A stretch of DNA of 64,000 bases from contig NZ_BGJX01000006.1 in assembly GCF_009811655.1 (NCBI RefSeq), positions 118,426 through 182,425 of the forward strand, read 5' to 3'. A model generated the notes under the pieces. It searched no databases. It saw only the letters and a list, made by a program, of their open reading frames with translations, and had not been told where the DNA came from. Source of the DNA: Methylosinus sp. Ce-a6. GTDB taxonomy: Bacteria; Pseudomonadota; Alphaproteobacteria; Rhizobiales; Beijerinckiaceae. Below, in pieces: positions 30,260 to 39,449 of the stretch. The translations under genes were made by a program, and so were the position numbers. Numbering within the stretch: the first letter of the stretch is position 1; each line of letters begins with the position of its first letter.

Positions 30260-31234
30260 CTATTTATTCAGCAGCAGGGCCGCGCTCGCAAACAGACCGA
30301 TCAACATGGCCGTCGCGGCCCAAAAAATTCTAAGAGCGCGACGAATGTCGACCGGCGCGGCGTCGCAACGGCCCGCGCCGAGCCAGGCGCCGTCCACCTC
30401 CAGCATCCTATAGGCCCGCGGACCGCCCAGCCTCAAGCCGAGCGCGCCGGCCATCGCCGCCTCCGGCCAGCCGGCGTTGGGCGAAGCATGTGCGCCCGCG
30501 TCGCGGCGGCAGGTCGAGATCGCGGCTGCGAAGGAGGCTCCCGTCAGAGCCGCGCCCGCGGCGAGAAGGACCGCCGAGAGGCGCGCGGCCGGGAGATTGA
30601 GGAGATCGTCCAGTCGGGCGCTCGCCCAGCCGAACGCTTCGTGTCGCATCGTCCTGTGGCCTATCATGCTGTCGGCCGTGTTTACAGCCTTGTATATGAG
30701 CGCTCCGGGCAGGCCGAACAAGATCGTCGCGAGCGCCGGGGCGACGACGCCATCCGAGAAATTCTCGGCGAGACTTTCGATCGCCGCTCGGCTCACGCCG
30801 GCCTCGTCGAGCCGCGAGACGTCGCGGCCGACGATGCGCGCGACGCTGGCGCGGCCGCGCTCCAAAGAGCCGTCGAGCTCGTCCGCGACATTCTTCACAT
30901 GCGCATAGAGGCTGCGCTGCGCATAGAGGCTCGAGGTCAGCACGGCGAGCGGCAGGAGGCCGAAAGGCAGCGCGAGGCAGACCCGCTGCAACAGCAGGCC
31001 CGCGCCGAAAGCCACGGAAACGACGATCATGATCGCGCCGACGCCGGCGAGACGGCGCAGCAGCTCCGGCGCGCCGTCGCGATTGAGCAGGCGGTCGAGC
31101 GCCGCGATCAGCGCGCCGATCCAGGCGACCGGATGGCCGATCGCGGCGAAGAGCGGGGGCGGATAGCCGACCGCCGCCTCGATCGCGAGGCCGAGCGCGG
31201 CGAGCGCCAGATGATCCGCCAGAGCGTCGAGCAA
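30260..31234 (-). CDS. cobD: Adenosylcobinamide-phosphate synthase
   Basis: Attaches the aminopropanol arm to adenosylcobyric acid in B12 synthesis; integral membrane protein. The 324 residues contain several hydrophobic segments and CbiB/CobD motifs: HPVAWIGALIAALDR, ESLAENFSDGVVAPALA, YKAVNTADSMIGHR, WASARLDDLLNLPAARL, and SPNAGWPEAAMAGALGLRLGG. Start is a TTG 3 nt after the stop of the upstream PEBP gene, with no clear ribosome site, so translation is probably coupled. cbiD, another B12 gene, lies divergently about 660 bp away. Confidence 0.92.
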   Translation of the reverse strand: MLDALADHLALAALGLAIEAAVGYPPPLFAAIGHPVAWIGALIAALDRLLNRDGAPELLRRLAGVGAIMIVVSVAFGAGLLLQRVCLALPFGLLPLAVLTSSLYAQRSLYAHVKNVADELDGSLERGRASVARIVGRDVSRLDEAGVSRAAIESLAENFSDGVVAPALATILFGLPGALIYKAVNTADSMIGHRTMRHEAFGWASARLDDLLNLPAARLSAVLLAAGAALTGASFAAAISTCRRDAGAHASPNAGWPEAAMAGALGLRLGGPRAYRMLEVDGAWLGAGRCDAAPVDIRRALRIFWAATAMLIGLFASAALLLNK

Positions 31235-31237
31235 AAG

Positions 31238-31786
31238 TCAGCGGCCGTAGAGGCCGGTGAGGCTCGCCTTGGCGAGGACGTTCTGATTGACGATGAAGCC
31301 GACGAGCGAGGCCGTCGCGCCATCGGGCGCCTCCACCTTCTCGACGCCGAGCGCATAGACGGTGAAGACATAGCGATGCGGCGGATCGCCGACCGGCGGG
31401 CACGGTCCGCCCCAGTGGGAAAAGCCATAGTCGCTGCGGATCTGCTTCGCGCCCGTTGGCAGGCCGGCGCCGTCCGCCGTTCCGGCGCCCTGCTTCAAAG
31501 AGCGCGCGGAGGGCGGAATATCGACGACGAGCCAATGCCAGAAGCCGGCGCCGCCGGTCGGCGCGTCCGGATCATGGCAAAAGAGCGCGAAGCTCTTCGT
31601 GCCCGCCGGCGGCTCGCTCCAATTCAGCTCCGGCGAGACATTGTCGCCCGTCCCGCCGAAGTCGTTGAAAACGAATTTGCGGTCGATGGTCGCGCCATCG
31701 GCGATATCGGGGCTCGCGAGCGCGAAACCGCCGCCCGCAGCCTCCGCCGGCGCGAGGACGATCTGGAATTCGAGAAGATTGCGCAT
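31238..31786 (-). CDS. YbhB/YbcL family PEBP (Raf kinase inhibitor-like) protein
   Basis: A 182-residue phosphatidylethanolamine-binding-protein fold. The anion-pocket motifs are present: SPELNWSEPPAGTKSFAL, CHDPDAP, and FWHWLVVDIPP, followed by DYGFSHWGGPCPPVGDPPHRY. No signal peptide. Bacterial members have no settled function. AGGGGGG precedes the ATG. It is coupled to cobD, a pairing with no obvious biochemical logic. Confidence 0.88.
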   Translation of the reverse strand: MRNLLEFQIVLAPAEAAGGGFALASPDIADGATIDRKFVFNDFGGTGDNVSPELNWSEPPAGTKSFALFCHDPDAPTGGAGFWHWLVVDIPPSARSLKQGAGTADGAGLPTGAKQIRSDYGFSHWGGPCPPVGDPPHRYVFTVYALGVEKVEAPDGATASLVGFIVNQNVLAKASLTGLYGR

Positions 31787-31892
31787 TTTGGCCCCCCTGT
31801 CTCGCGGATGACGACGGCGTGGTTCGCCCGCCGTCTTCTAGTCCAACTCGCGCGCAGTGTCGCGAGGGGACAATGCGGTTTATGTGTCGGCC

Positions 31893-33020
31893 ATGACAGA
31901 TGCGCCGAACAAACCGCCGCTGCGCCGCGGCTGGACCACGGGCGCCTGCGCCACGGCGGCGGCGCGGGCGGCTTTTTCCGCGCTCGTCACAGGCCGCGAG
32001 CCGCCCGATCCCGTCGAGATCGGCCTGCCGGGCGGCCGCCGCGTCGCCTTCGCCCTCGCCGAATTCACGCGGCGGGAAGACTATGCCGAGGCCGGCGTGG
32101 TGAAGGACGCCGGCGACGATCCGGACGTCACCCATGGCGCGCTGATCCGCGCGCGGGTGCGGCGGGCGGCGGCGGGCGCCGGGGTGACCTTCGCGGCCGG
32201 CCCCGGCGTCGGCATGGTGACGCGTCCCGGCCTGCCGCTGCCGCCCGGCGAGCCGGCCATAAATCCGGTCCCCCGCGCCATGATGCGCCAAGCGATCGCA
32301 GAGGCCGCCGCCGAGCTCGGCGCGACGCCGGACGCCACAATCGAAATTTCCGTCGACAAGGGGGAGGAGCTCGCCCGCTCGACGCTCAACGGACGGCTCG
32401 GCATAATCGGCGGGCTCTCCATTCTCGGCACGACGGGTATCGTCGTGCCCTATTCCTGCTCCGCCTGGATCGACGCCATCCATCGGGGCGTGGACGTCGC
32501 CCGCGCCTGCGGCCTCGCGCATATCGCCGCGACCACCGGATCCACCTCGGAAGAGGCCGTGCGCGAGCTCTACGGCCTGCCGGAGGCGGCGCTGATCGAA
32601 ATGGGGGATTTCGCCGGCGGGCTGCTGAAATATCTACGCGCGCATCCGGTTCCGCTCGTGACGATCGCCGGCGGCTTCGCCAAGCTGACCAAGCTCGCGC
32701 AAGGGCGCCTCGATCTCCATTCCGGCCGCTCTTCCGTCGATCTCGCCGATCTCGCGACCACCGCGCGCGACGCGGGCGCGCCGGAGGCGGTCTGCGAGGC
32801 GATCCGGAACGCCAATAGCGCGCTCGAGGCGCTGGCGAGCGCGCGCGCCGTCGGACTGGACCTTGCTTCGCCGATCGCGCGCCGTGCGTGGGACGCCGCC
32901 GCCGGCGTTCTCGCAAATGCGGCGACCAGGCTCGAGATCATCGTCGTCGGCCGCGACGGCGCCATACTCGCGCGCTCTTCCTGCCGGCCGGCGATTCGAG
33001 CAGAGGACGAAGCCGAGTGA
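31893..33020 (+). CDS. cbiD: Cobalt-precorrin-5B C1-methyltransferase
   Basis: SAM-dependent C1 methylation in corrin ring synthesis (anaerobic-type CbiD). The 375-residue product begins with the family signature LRRGWTTGACATAAARAAF and has GVVKDAGDDPDVTHGALI, PGVGMVTRPGLPL, INPVPRAMM, GITGGLSILGT-like IIGGLSILGTTGIV, and TTGSTSEE. Start is uncertain: I prefer ATG 31893 because it gives the usual short N-terminus, although no good ribosome site precedes it; an in-frame GTG lies 36 nt upstream. It is followed within 11 nt by an MFS gene. Confidence 0.9.
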   Translation: MTDAPNKPPLRRGWTTGACATAAARAAFSALVTGREPPDPVEIGLPGGRRVAFALAEFTRREDYAEAGVVKDAGDDPDVTHGALIRARVRRAAAGAGVTFAAGPGVGMVTRPGLPLPPGEPAINPVPRAMMRQAIAEAAAELGATPDATIEISVDKGEELARSTLNGRLGIIGGLSILGTTGIVVPYSCSAWIDAIHRGVDVARACGLAHIAATTGSTSEEAVRELYGLPEAALIEMGDFAGGLLKYLRAHPVPLVTIAGGFAKLTKLAQGRLDLHSGRSSVDLADLATTARDAGAPEAVCEAIRNANSALEALASARAVGLDLASPIARRAWDAAAGVLANAATRLEIIVVGRDGAILARSSCRPAIRAEDEAE

Positions 33021-33030
33021 GAGTGAACAA

Positions 33031-34476
33031 GTGAACAAGCCCGCTTTCGGATTTTCACGCACGGATCTCACCCGCGGCGAAATTCTGACGATCATGGTCG
33101 GGCTCGGCCTCGCCATGCTGCTCTCGGCGCTCGACCAGACGATCGTCGCCACCGCGCTGCCGACGATCGGCCAGGACTTGGACGATTTCGCCCATCTGCC
33201 CTGGATCGTCACCGCCTATCTCATCGCCGCCACCACGGTGACGCCGCTCTATGGCAAGCTCGCCGATATTCACGGCGTGCGGGTGATGCTGCTCATCGGC
33301 ATATTCACTTTCGTGCTCGGCTCGATCTTCTGCGCGCTGTCGCCGAGCCTCACGGCGCTAGCCGTCGCCCGCGCCGTGCAGGGCATGGGCGGGGGCGGGC
33401 TCATCGCGCTGGCGCAGACGATCATCGCTGATCTCGTCAGCGTGCGCGAGCGCGGCCGCGCGCTCAGCTATTTGTCCATCGTCTTCGCCGGCGCCAGCGT
33501 CGGCGGCCCGATCCTCGGCGGCGTGTTCGCCGAATATCTGCATTGGTCGCTGATCTTCTGGATCAATCTGCCGCTCGGCCTCGCCGCTTTCTTCATGACC
33601 TATTTCAAGCTGGGGCGGCTGCCGCTACGCCGCCATCCGCATCGCGTCGATCTCTTCGGCGCGGCGCTGCTGGTCATCGCCTCGATCGCCTCGCTGCTGG
33701 CGCTCTCCTGGGGCGGCGTGCGCTATCCCTGGAGCTCGACGCCCATTCTCGCTCTGCTCGCCGCGGCGCTCGCCGGCTGGACGGTCTTCGCCTGGCGCAA
33801 CAAGACGGCCGAGGAGCCGCTCATTCCGCTCGCCGTGCTCGCCGACGCGGTCATTCGCAACGCCATTCTCGCCGGCGGCTTCGGCCTCGGGACCTTCGTC
33901 GCGCTGACCATGTTCATGCCGATCTATTTCGAGGGCGCGCTGCGCCTTTCGGCCGATGAGTCCGGCTTCGCGCTGATCCCGCTCACAGTGGCGACGGTGA
34001 CGGGCGCCGCGATCTCCGGAAGGCTGCTCAGCCGCGTGCGTCACTACAAGGCCGCGCCGCTCGCCGCGCTCGCCGCGGCCTTCGTCTCTCTGCTCGCTGC
34101 GCGGCAATTCCTCGCCGATCTGCCGCTCGCGGCGCTGGACGCGCTGCTGGCGATCGTCGGCCTCGGCGTCGGAGCCATGCTGCCGGTGACGACCGTCTGC
34201 GTGCAGAGCGCGGCGCCGGGGCATGATCTCGGCACGGCGACGGCGGTGATGCAATTCTCGCGGCAGCTCGGCGCCGCGCTGATCGTCGCGGTCTTCGGCG
34301 CGATCGTGATCGGCGCCGGCCATGGCGCGCTCGTGGCGCAAGCGGCGACCGGCGCCGATGTCGAGGCGTTGCGCGAGACCTTTCGCGCCGCCTTTCTCGT
34401 CGGCGCATTCTTCATCGCACTGTGCTTCTTCTTTCTCGCGCGGATGGAAGAGAGGAATTTGCACGGCGAGGGATGA
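33031..34476 (+). CDS. MFS drug-efflux transporter, DHA2 (EmrB/QacA) type
   Basis: Proton-driven exporter with about 14 predicted membrane segments in 481 residues. DHA2 hallmarks: LSALDQTIVATALPTIGQDL in helix 1, the motif A region YGKLADIHGVR, RAVQGMGGGGL, and motif C GASVGGPILGGVFAE. Start is GTG 33031, which lies 10 nt after the cbiD stop and gives the family N-terminus; longer frames would overlap cbiD. The substrate is unknown. Co-transcription with cbiD is likely from spacing but has no clear meaning. Confidence 0.88.
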   Translation: MNKPAFGFSRTDLTRGEILTIMVGLGLAMLLSALDQTIVATALPTIGQDLDDFAHLPWIVTAYLIAATTVTPLYGKLADIHGVRVMLLIGIFTFVLGSIFCALSPSLTALAVARAVQGMGGGGLIALAQTIIADLVSVRERGRALSYLSIVFAGASVGGPILGGVFAEYLHWSLIFWINLPLGLAAFFMTYFKLGRLPLRRHPHRVDLFGAALLVIASIASLLALSWGGVRYPWSSTPILALLAAALAGWTVFAWRNKTAEEPLIPLAVLADAVIRNAILAGGFGLGTFVALTMFMPIYFEGALRLSADESGFALIPLTVATVTGAAISGRLLSRVRHYKAAPLAALAAAFVSLLAARQFLADLPLAALDALLAIVGLGVGAMLPVTTVCVQSAAPGHDLGTATAVMQFSRQLGAALIVAVFGAIVIGAGHGALVAQAATGADVEALRETFRAAFLVGAFFIALCFFFLARMEERNLHGEG

Positions 34477-34483
34477 GGCCTCC

Positions 34484-35113
34484 TCACCCGTCATGCGTAT
34501 ATTGCGCGCCGAGCAGCATCCCCGAAAAGCCGCCGGGCGCGCTCGCCGGATAGGCCGGATGCAGCGCCACGGAGAGTCGCAGCGCGGCCCATTCCGCGAG
34601 CCCCACCGTCGGGATCGCGACGTCGCCGCGCTGATATTGCGCCAGCAGCGTCCGCGCCACTAGCTCCGCTTGCGCGTAAATGCCGGGGCCCGCCCAGCGC
34701 GGCTTGGGCAGGCCGGTCATGCGGCAATAGAGCGCCGAGCAGACATAGGCCGAGGCCTCCTCCGCATTGCCGTCGATCCCCGTGCGCAGCAGATCATAGG
34801 CGCAATGCAGGCTTTCATGCACGACGAAGCTGCCGTCGAGACGCCCCACAGTCGAGCGCACCTCGAGCGTATTTGCCGCCACCGCCGTCCCATCGGCGCG
34901 GGTGCGCGCGACGTCGTTATATTGCGCGGCGACTCCGGCCGCGAGATCGGTGGGGACGGCGACATGTACCGCGCCGGCGCGAATCGCGCGCGAGACGCGA
35001 TGAAAGGTCTGCGGCGCGATCGTCACATTGCTCCCCGCGATCGGAAATCGAAACCGTATGCGCGCGACGGTGGAGCCTTCGAGAATCGCGATGACGTGAG
35101 ATCTCAGCGACAT
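34484..35113 (-). CDS. Unrecognised protein with HExxH zincin-like motif
   Basis: A 209-residue protein I cannot place in a family. It carries HESLH at residues 99-103, the HExxH zinc-protease motif, with EEASAYVCSALY at 118-129 supplying a possible third ligand. The N-terminal part (SHVIAILEGSTVARIRFRFP) is beta-rich and lacks a signal peptide. The phrase FVVHESLHCAYDLL resembles polymorphic-toxin or effector-associated putative peptidases. ATG 35113 is chosen for the AAGGGGGAC just before it; the longer frame lacks a site. It converges with the MFS gene, and mosA lies upstream on the same strand about 215 bp away. Confidence 0.75.
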   Translation of the reverse strand: MSLRSHVIAILEGSTVARIRFRFPIAGSNVTIAPQTFHRVSRAIRAGAVHVAVPTDLAAGVAAQYNDVARTRADGTAVAANTLEVRSTVGRLDGSFVVHESLHCAYDLLRTGIDGNAEEASAYVCSALYCRMTGLPKPRWAGPGIYAQAELVARTLLAQYQRGDVAIPTVGLAEWAALRLSVALHPAYPASAPGGFSGMLLGAQYTHDG

Positions 35114-35328
35114 ATTGTCCCCCTTCTCGAATGACGAGCTGAACAATTCGGGCCGCCGGCTGAAACTCACGAAAGTCGGGAGACCGATGCCGCCAATTTG
35201 ACAGCGCGCGGCCATCGGGGCTGTGCGGCGGCGCACTTCGTAAAGGCTCTCGCGGAGCCGTTTCCAAGAGAGAGAGGGAGAGGGACGCGGACCGAGAGGC
35301 GCGGTTCCGCCCCTCGGCCCTGATTTTT

Positions 35329-36162
35329 TCAGCTGTTCCGCCGCGCGGCGGTGTGGATGAGCGTGCCCACATGCTCGCCGCGCAGAGCGGCGGTGAGCCG
35401 GCCGGGGACGAGGCCGTTCACGATCTGAACATGCTCGATGTGACGCGCCGTCGCCATCACCTCGAGCATTGCGCGGTCGAAAGGCAGCGTTCCCTTGTGC
35501 TCGGCGAGCTCGGCGGCGCTCGTCTCGCGGATGAGCTGCGCCTTGTCGCCGTCGGAGCCGTTGGGATCGCAGCTATAGACGCCGTCCACATCCTCGACGA
35601 TGGTGAGGCCGGCCGCCCCATAGGCGTCGGCGAGCAGGAAGGCGCCCGTGTCGGCGCGATGCGGCGGAATGCGCGAGCCGGGGAGCTCATGGTGGTGATA
35701 GGGCGGAAAGGCGCTCCCCACCAGGGCGCGGGTCGCGCTCAGATGGACCGCGAGCTGATTGGCGATCGTGGGATGCTCGATATAGGAGACGCCCTCCGGC
35801 GCGAGCAGCGACGCGAGAATATGACCGTTCTGCCCGGCCTCGCTCGCGGCGAGCGGCGCGAGCGAGCCGACCGGCAGGCCGAGATCGAGGCCGACGCCGT
35901 AGAGGTGGCGCGCGCGCACGCCGGCGCCGGTGAGGAAGAGCAGGCGATGCTCGGGCATCAGCCTTCTGATCTCCTCCACCAGCGGCAGGATCGCCTCGGC
36001 GCCGCGATCCATGATCGAGCGGCCGCCGATCTTCACCACCTGCAGCCAGGGCAGGACGCGAATCGGCCGCTTGCCGGCGACGGGGCGGGTGAGCTCGGAG
36101 TCGAGAAGCGTCTGCCGCGCGAGCGGAGACGCGACATGCTTGATGTTGTAATCATGAGTCAT
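35329..36162 (-). CDS. mosA: Molybdenum storage protein alpha subunit
   Basis: Forms, with MosB, the hexameric cage that stores polyoxomolybdate (or tungstate) clusters in an ATP-dependent way. The 277 residues belong to the amino-acid/UMP kinase fold. Conserved stretches include [69 protein letters not shown] with its histidines facing the metal cavity, and [22 protein letters not shown] 36162 gives the Azotobacter-like N-terminus; an in-frame start 51 nt upstream would overlap mosB. It follows mosB by 11 nt. Storage fits molybdenum nitrogenase or formate dehydrogenase demand. Confidence 0.93.
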   Translation of the reverse strand: MTHDYNIKHVASPLARQTLLDSELTRPVAGKRPIRVLPWLQVVKIGGRSIMDRGAEAILPLVEEIRRLMPEHRLLFLTGAGVRARHLYGVGLDLGLPVGSLAPLAASEAGQNGHILASLLAPEGVSYIEHPTIANQLAVHLSATRALVGSAFPPYHHHELPGSRIPPHRADTGAFLLADAYGAAGLTIVEDVDGVYSCDPNGSDGDKAQLIRETSAAELAEHKGTLPFDRAMLEVMATARHIEHVQIVNGLVPGRLTAALRGEHVGTLIHTAARRNS

Positions 36163-36173
36163 GGTCGTAGGTC

Positions 36174-36986
36174 TCAGCTCGCGGTAATGATAGTGCCGAC
36201 ATGCTCTCCGCAAAGAGCGCGGGTCAGATTGCCGGGGACGAGGCCATTGACGACCTGCACCTCCTTGATGTGACGCGCCGCCTTCATGAGATCGAGCAGC
36301 GGGAATTCGAGAATCGAATCCTGGAGACCGCGATCCTTCATCTCGTCGACAGAAATCTTCGGGATGAATTTCGCGTTCTTGTCGGTCTTGGGATTGGCGG
36401 TGAAAAGGCCCTGCTCGTCCTTGACGAAGATCATCGCCTTACAGCCGAATTGCTCGGCGACGAGGAAACAGCCGGCGTCGGTGCGATAGGGCGGAATGAC
36501 GCCCTCGGCCGCCGGACGCATCCAGAGATTATAGGGCGGCATGCCGCTGAACACGACGGCGTTCACCTCCTCGAGATAGAGCGGCGCCGCCGAGAGGCCG
36601 GCGTTGCCGACGGCGGAAATTCCGTGCTTGGCGAGAAGCTGCCCGAGCATCGCCGCATTCTGATCGGCGACCGAGGCGCCGAGCTGCGAGAGCACGCCCG
36701 CCGGCAGGCCGACTCCCGCCGCGATGGAATAGAGATGCCGCGCGCGCGTGCCCGCGCCCGTGCCGATCAGCATCTGATGCTGCTTGCGCGCGTTCACGAT
36801 CTCGTCCACCAGCGGATAGACCGCCGAGCGGCCGCGGTCGATGATGCTCTGACCGCCGATCTTTATGACTGACGCATCCGGGAGGATGCGAAAATCCTCA
36901 GCCTTGTCGGTCGCCGCCAGAAGGTCCGCGTCGGTGAGCGACCGCTGCATGAGGATCGCCTCGAGCTCCGCTGTCGTATGGGCCAT
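36174..36986 (-). CDS. mosB: Molybdenum storage protein beta subunit
   Basis: Partner of MosA, 270 residues, same kinase-like fold. Typical MosB segments: [20 protein letters not shown] at the N-terminus, [75 protein letters not shown] and [20 protein letters not shown]. It is the first gene of the pair; AAAGGCG precedes its ATG. No ModE-like operator was recognisable upstream. Both subunits are intact, so the storage complex is expected to be functional. Confidence 0.93.
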   Translation of the reverse strand: MAHTTAELEAILMQRSLTDADLLAATDKAEDFRILPDASVIKIGGQSIIDRGRSAVYPLVDEIVNARKQHQMLIGTGAGTRARHLYSIAAGVGLPAGVLSQLGASVADQNAAMLGQLLAKHGISAVGNAGLSAAPLYLEEVNAVVFSGMPPYNLWMRPAAEGVIPPYRTDAGCFLVAEQFGCKAMIFVKDEQGLFTANPKTDKNAKFIPKISVDEMKDRGLQDSILEFPLLDLMKAARHIKEVQVVNGLVPGNLTRALCGEHVGTIITAS

Positions 36987-37567
36987 ATAAACGCCTTTCG
37001 TCGTTTCGCCTTATGTCATCGCTTACGAGTGTTCAGGTAGAACTCGCCGGGCCGGCTCGCAATATGCGAAAACAGTGCGCCGCCGCCGGGAAAGACGTGA
37101 AAGACGCTCTTCTTTTGCCTCGCGGGAAAAAACGCCGAAGAACGCGGCGCCGCATGGTCGGCGTGGTCGACGCGACAAGGTCGCGCGATGCTTGCCTTTG
37201 CGCCTGCGGCGCGAGTTCGGTCACAGGACCTTCATTGCGCCGCCATCGCGCCGAGATTGGCCGCCGATCGTTTCCCTTCCGGCGCCTGCGCGGAGCGCGC
37301 CTCGCCCGCGTCCAAATGGGTACGGCCGTTTTCATGTTTTCGGCGTTCGGCGCTGTCGCCGAGGATCTCTTCCGAGGCGCTCGGAAGCCCCCGGTTCGAA
37401 ACGCGGACGAAAAAAGCCGCGCCTCTAGAGCGTTTCCAGCCGAAGTGGACGCCCGTTCGGCGTTGGAAGCGCGTCAAAACGAAAGCCTAGAGTCTTTCGG
37501 TGTTTCGATGAAACACGGAAAGACTCTAGAGGCGCGGCCGCACGGAGGGTCGAAGGAAGGTTTCGGC
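36987..37567. other. Intergenic region upstream of mosB
   Basis: About 580 bp. Besides copy 2 of the 107-bp composite repeat, it shows no gene I can support: open frames on both strands are Arg-rich and lack ribosome sites. The mosBA promoter should lie in the first 100 bp but no clear pair of hexamers is visible. Confidence 0.5.
37423..37529. repeat. 107-bp CTCTAG-bounded composite repeat, copy 2
   Basis: Same unit and orientation as 4479-4585. The right half is a 20-bp stem (37487-37506/37510-37529) with loop GAT and one mismatch. CTCTAGAGCG and ACTCTAG bounds are conserved. Confidence 0.85.
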
Positions 37568-37951
37568 TCAGAAGCCCACGCCCACCAGCACGAAGCGGGG
37601 GCAGGTGATCACTTCGCAGCGCCGCGGGGCGGGACGCAGCGCCTCCTCCGGCGCGGGCAGGATCGGCGCGCGCGCCACGATGCGGCGCGGCGGACTCGAT
37701 CGAAGCGCGAGCGCGCCCGGCCGCTGAGCGATGTGGCGGGCCTTCTGATGAATGGCCGGCCGTGTGGCGAGCGAGCGGTCCACGATGGGAGGAAGCGGAG
37801 CCGCCTCGACGACCGGAACGGGCTTGGAGGCGCCGACCTCGAGCTGGGCGACGGAGACGCGAGTCAAATCCGCGGGCGTGGCGGCGGGCCATTCGAGCGC
37901 CTGGGCGGAAAAGGAAACGCAAGTCGCGAATATCGCCGCAGCAAGCCGCAT
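37568..37951 (-). CDS. Small exported Pro/Ala-rich protein
   Basis: A 127-residue protein with a clear Sec signal peptide (MRLAAAIFATCVSFSAQALE, cleavage probably after AQA). The rest is low-complexity, rich in Pro, Ala and Arg, ending with two cysteines (RRCEVITCPRF) that may form a disulfide, and a hydrophobic VLVGVGF tail. AAAGGA sits about 8 nt before the ATG, supporting translation. I recognise no family. It precedes, on the same strand, only repeat DNA and then mosB; upstream lies the DUF4424 gene. Confidence 0.65.
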   Translation of the reverse strand: MRLAAAIFATCVSFSAQALEWPAATPADLTRVSVAQLEVGASKPVPVVEAAPLPPIVDRSLATRPAIHQKARHIAQRPGALALRSSPPRRIVARAPILPAPEEALRPAPRRCEVITCPRFVLVGVGF

Positions 37952-38145
37952 GGCGTCATCCTTTCGTCTTTGAAGTCGTCGCCTCGGGCGATCCCACCCG
38001 GACCATCGAAATCCGATAAATCAGCACGTGCGCGCGAAACCACGCCGACATTACGATGCCGGAAACCCTTGCGAAAGCGTTCACACGCTTCAATGTCGGC
38101 CACATTAGACGATTTTGGCCGCCTTGGCCAGCGCGGGCCGCCCGC

Positions 38146-39279
38146 TCAATCCTCGGGGCCGAGCAAAAGCACGCGCAAGACGCCGGAGGGTCGGAAATCG
38201 GCGGCGCGCATCTCGAAGGCGGTGGGCGAGAGTTTCTTCAGATCGGCGAGACAGAAGCTCACGAGCCGCGTCGGCTTTCCCTTGTCCACGACGAGGCGGA
38301 ACTGGCGCGCCGGCGTCGAGGGCGCGCCGGCGCTGAGATCGAAAGAAATGCGCCGCTCCCGGAGATCGGCGACATTGGCCTCCGGAAAAATACGAATCGC
38401 CGGCTGTTTTCTCGCGGCGTCGGTCGCGACGGGCTCCGGCGCGGCGCCGTCAGTGGGAGGAGCGACCGCCTCCTGCGCCGCCGCGCGACGCGCCGCGGCG
38501 GCGGAGACCATCTTGTCCACGCCGGCCAGAAAGCTGCGATCGAGGCAGTAATCGGCGCGGCGGCGGTCCACCTCCTGCGCGAGCTGCTTGGACGAGCGCA
38601 GCGGCTCGCGCAGCACGGTGTCGCGAGCGACGCCGACGCTCGAGCGGAAGCGAAACTCCACGAGCGCGCTCTGGCCGGGCGCGAGCTCCAGCGCGCGCGA
38701 CGCCGAGGCGCGAACCGACCAGCGCGGCGAATAGATCGGGTTTCCCGCCTGGTCGGTCCCGTTCTCGATGATGATTCCGTCCTTTGCGAGCCTCGCCCGC
38801 GCATCCGCCGGCAGGGCGGCAAGCCTGTCGTGAAAGAAGCCGACCGGAACGAGCGGAAGTCCGCCGCGCCGCAGCGCCGCGGTCACGTCCTTGCCGTCGA
38901 CGACGGCGCTCTGCGTGACGGAGAGCGGAGCGGGCTTTTGATCGATCGTGGCGGCGAGGCCGATGTAATTCGTCGGATCCGAGCCCGGAATGGACCAGAG
39001 CGCGTCGGGATCGGAAAAGTCGATCTCGGGAAGCGGAAAGATCAGCGTCGTGCGCACAGGCGCCGATGTCGGATTGGCGATCCGATATTTGAGCGAAATA
39101 TTCTGTGGCCCGAGCGCGAGCTCCATCGACTCGACGCCGAGCCCCGCCGCCTCGAGGCTCGCGAGCTCCGGCCCGCGATGGAGGAGCTCCTGCAGCGTTT
39201 CCTCCGCTCGCGCCGGGCAGGAGCCCAGCGCAAAGACCGCCGCCGCCAATCCGACGCTGCGCAGGAAGAATGAACGCAT
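38146..39279 (-). CDS. DUF4424 family exported protein
   Basis: A 377-residue protein with a signal peptide (MRSFFLRSVGLAAAVFALGS, cleavage near ARAE). The mature N-terminal part reads as the DUF4424 beta-sandwich: ELALGPQNISLKYRIANPTS and TTLIFPLPEIDFSD. DYCLD and SFCL provide two cysteines. The function of DUF4424 is unknown; members are periplasmic or surface proteins. The ATG is used; no strong ribosome site is seen. It diverges from the PAAR gene across 170 bp. Confidence 0.8.
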   Translation of the reverse strand: MRSFFLRSVGLAAAVFALGSCPARAEETLQELLHRGPELASLEAAGLGVESMELALGPQNISLKYRIANPTSAPVRTTLIFPLPEIDFSDPDALWSIPGSDPTNYIGLAATIDQKPAPLSVTQSAVVDGKDVTAALRRGGLPLVPVGFFHDRLAALPADARARLAKDGIIIENGTDQAGNPIYSPRWSVRASASRALELAPGQSALVEFRFRSSVGVARDTVLREPLRSSKQLAQEVDRRRADYCLDRSFLAGVDKMVSAAAARRAAAQEAVAPPTDGAAPEPVATDAARKQPAIRIFPEANVADLRERRISFDLSAGAPSTPARQFRLVVDKGKPTRLVSFCLADLKKLSPTAFEMRAADFRPSGVLRVLLLGPED

Positions 39280-39449
39280 CGACGAAAGCCTTTCATTGCG
39301 CGTCGTCGCGCCGCCGCGACGCCCGAAATGCGGGGAGAATATCGTCTCTTGCGCGAAAGCGATATGGGCGCGCGCACAGCGCGGTTGACCTCGACGGGCT
39401 ATCGAATAGGCTGACAGTCCTTATTCGAAATCATTGGAGGAGCGGACAT

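Noticed and set aside
37013..38551. 512-codon plus-strand frame over the small exported gene and the DUF4424 3' end
   Set aside because: Arg-rich, runs through a palindromic repeat and opposite two genes that have signal peptides; no ribosome site.
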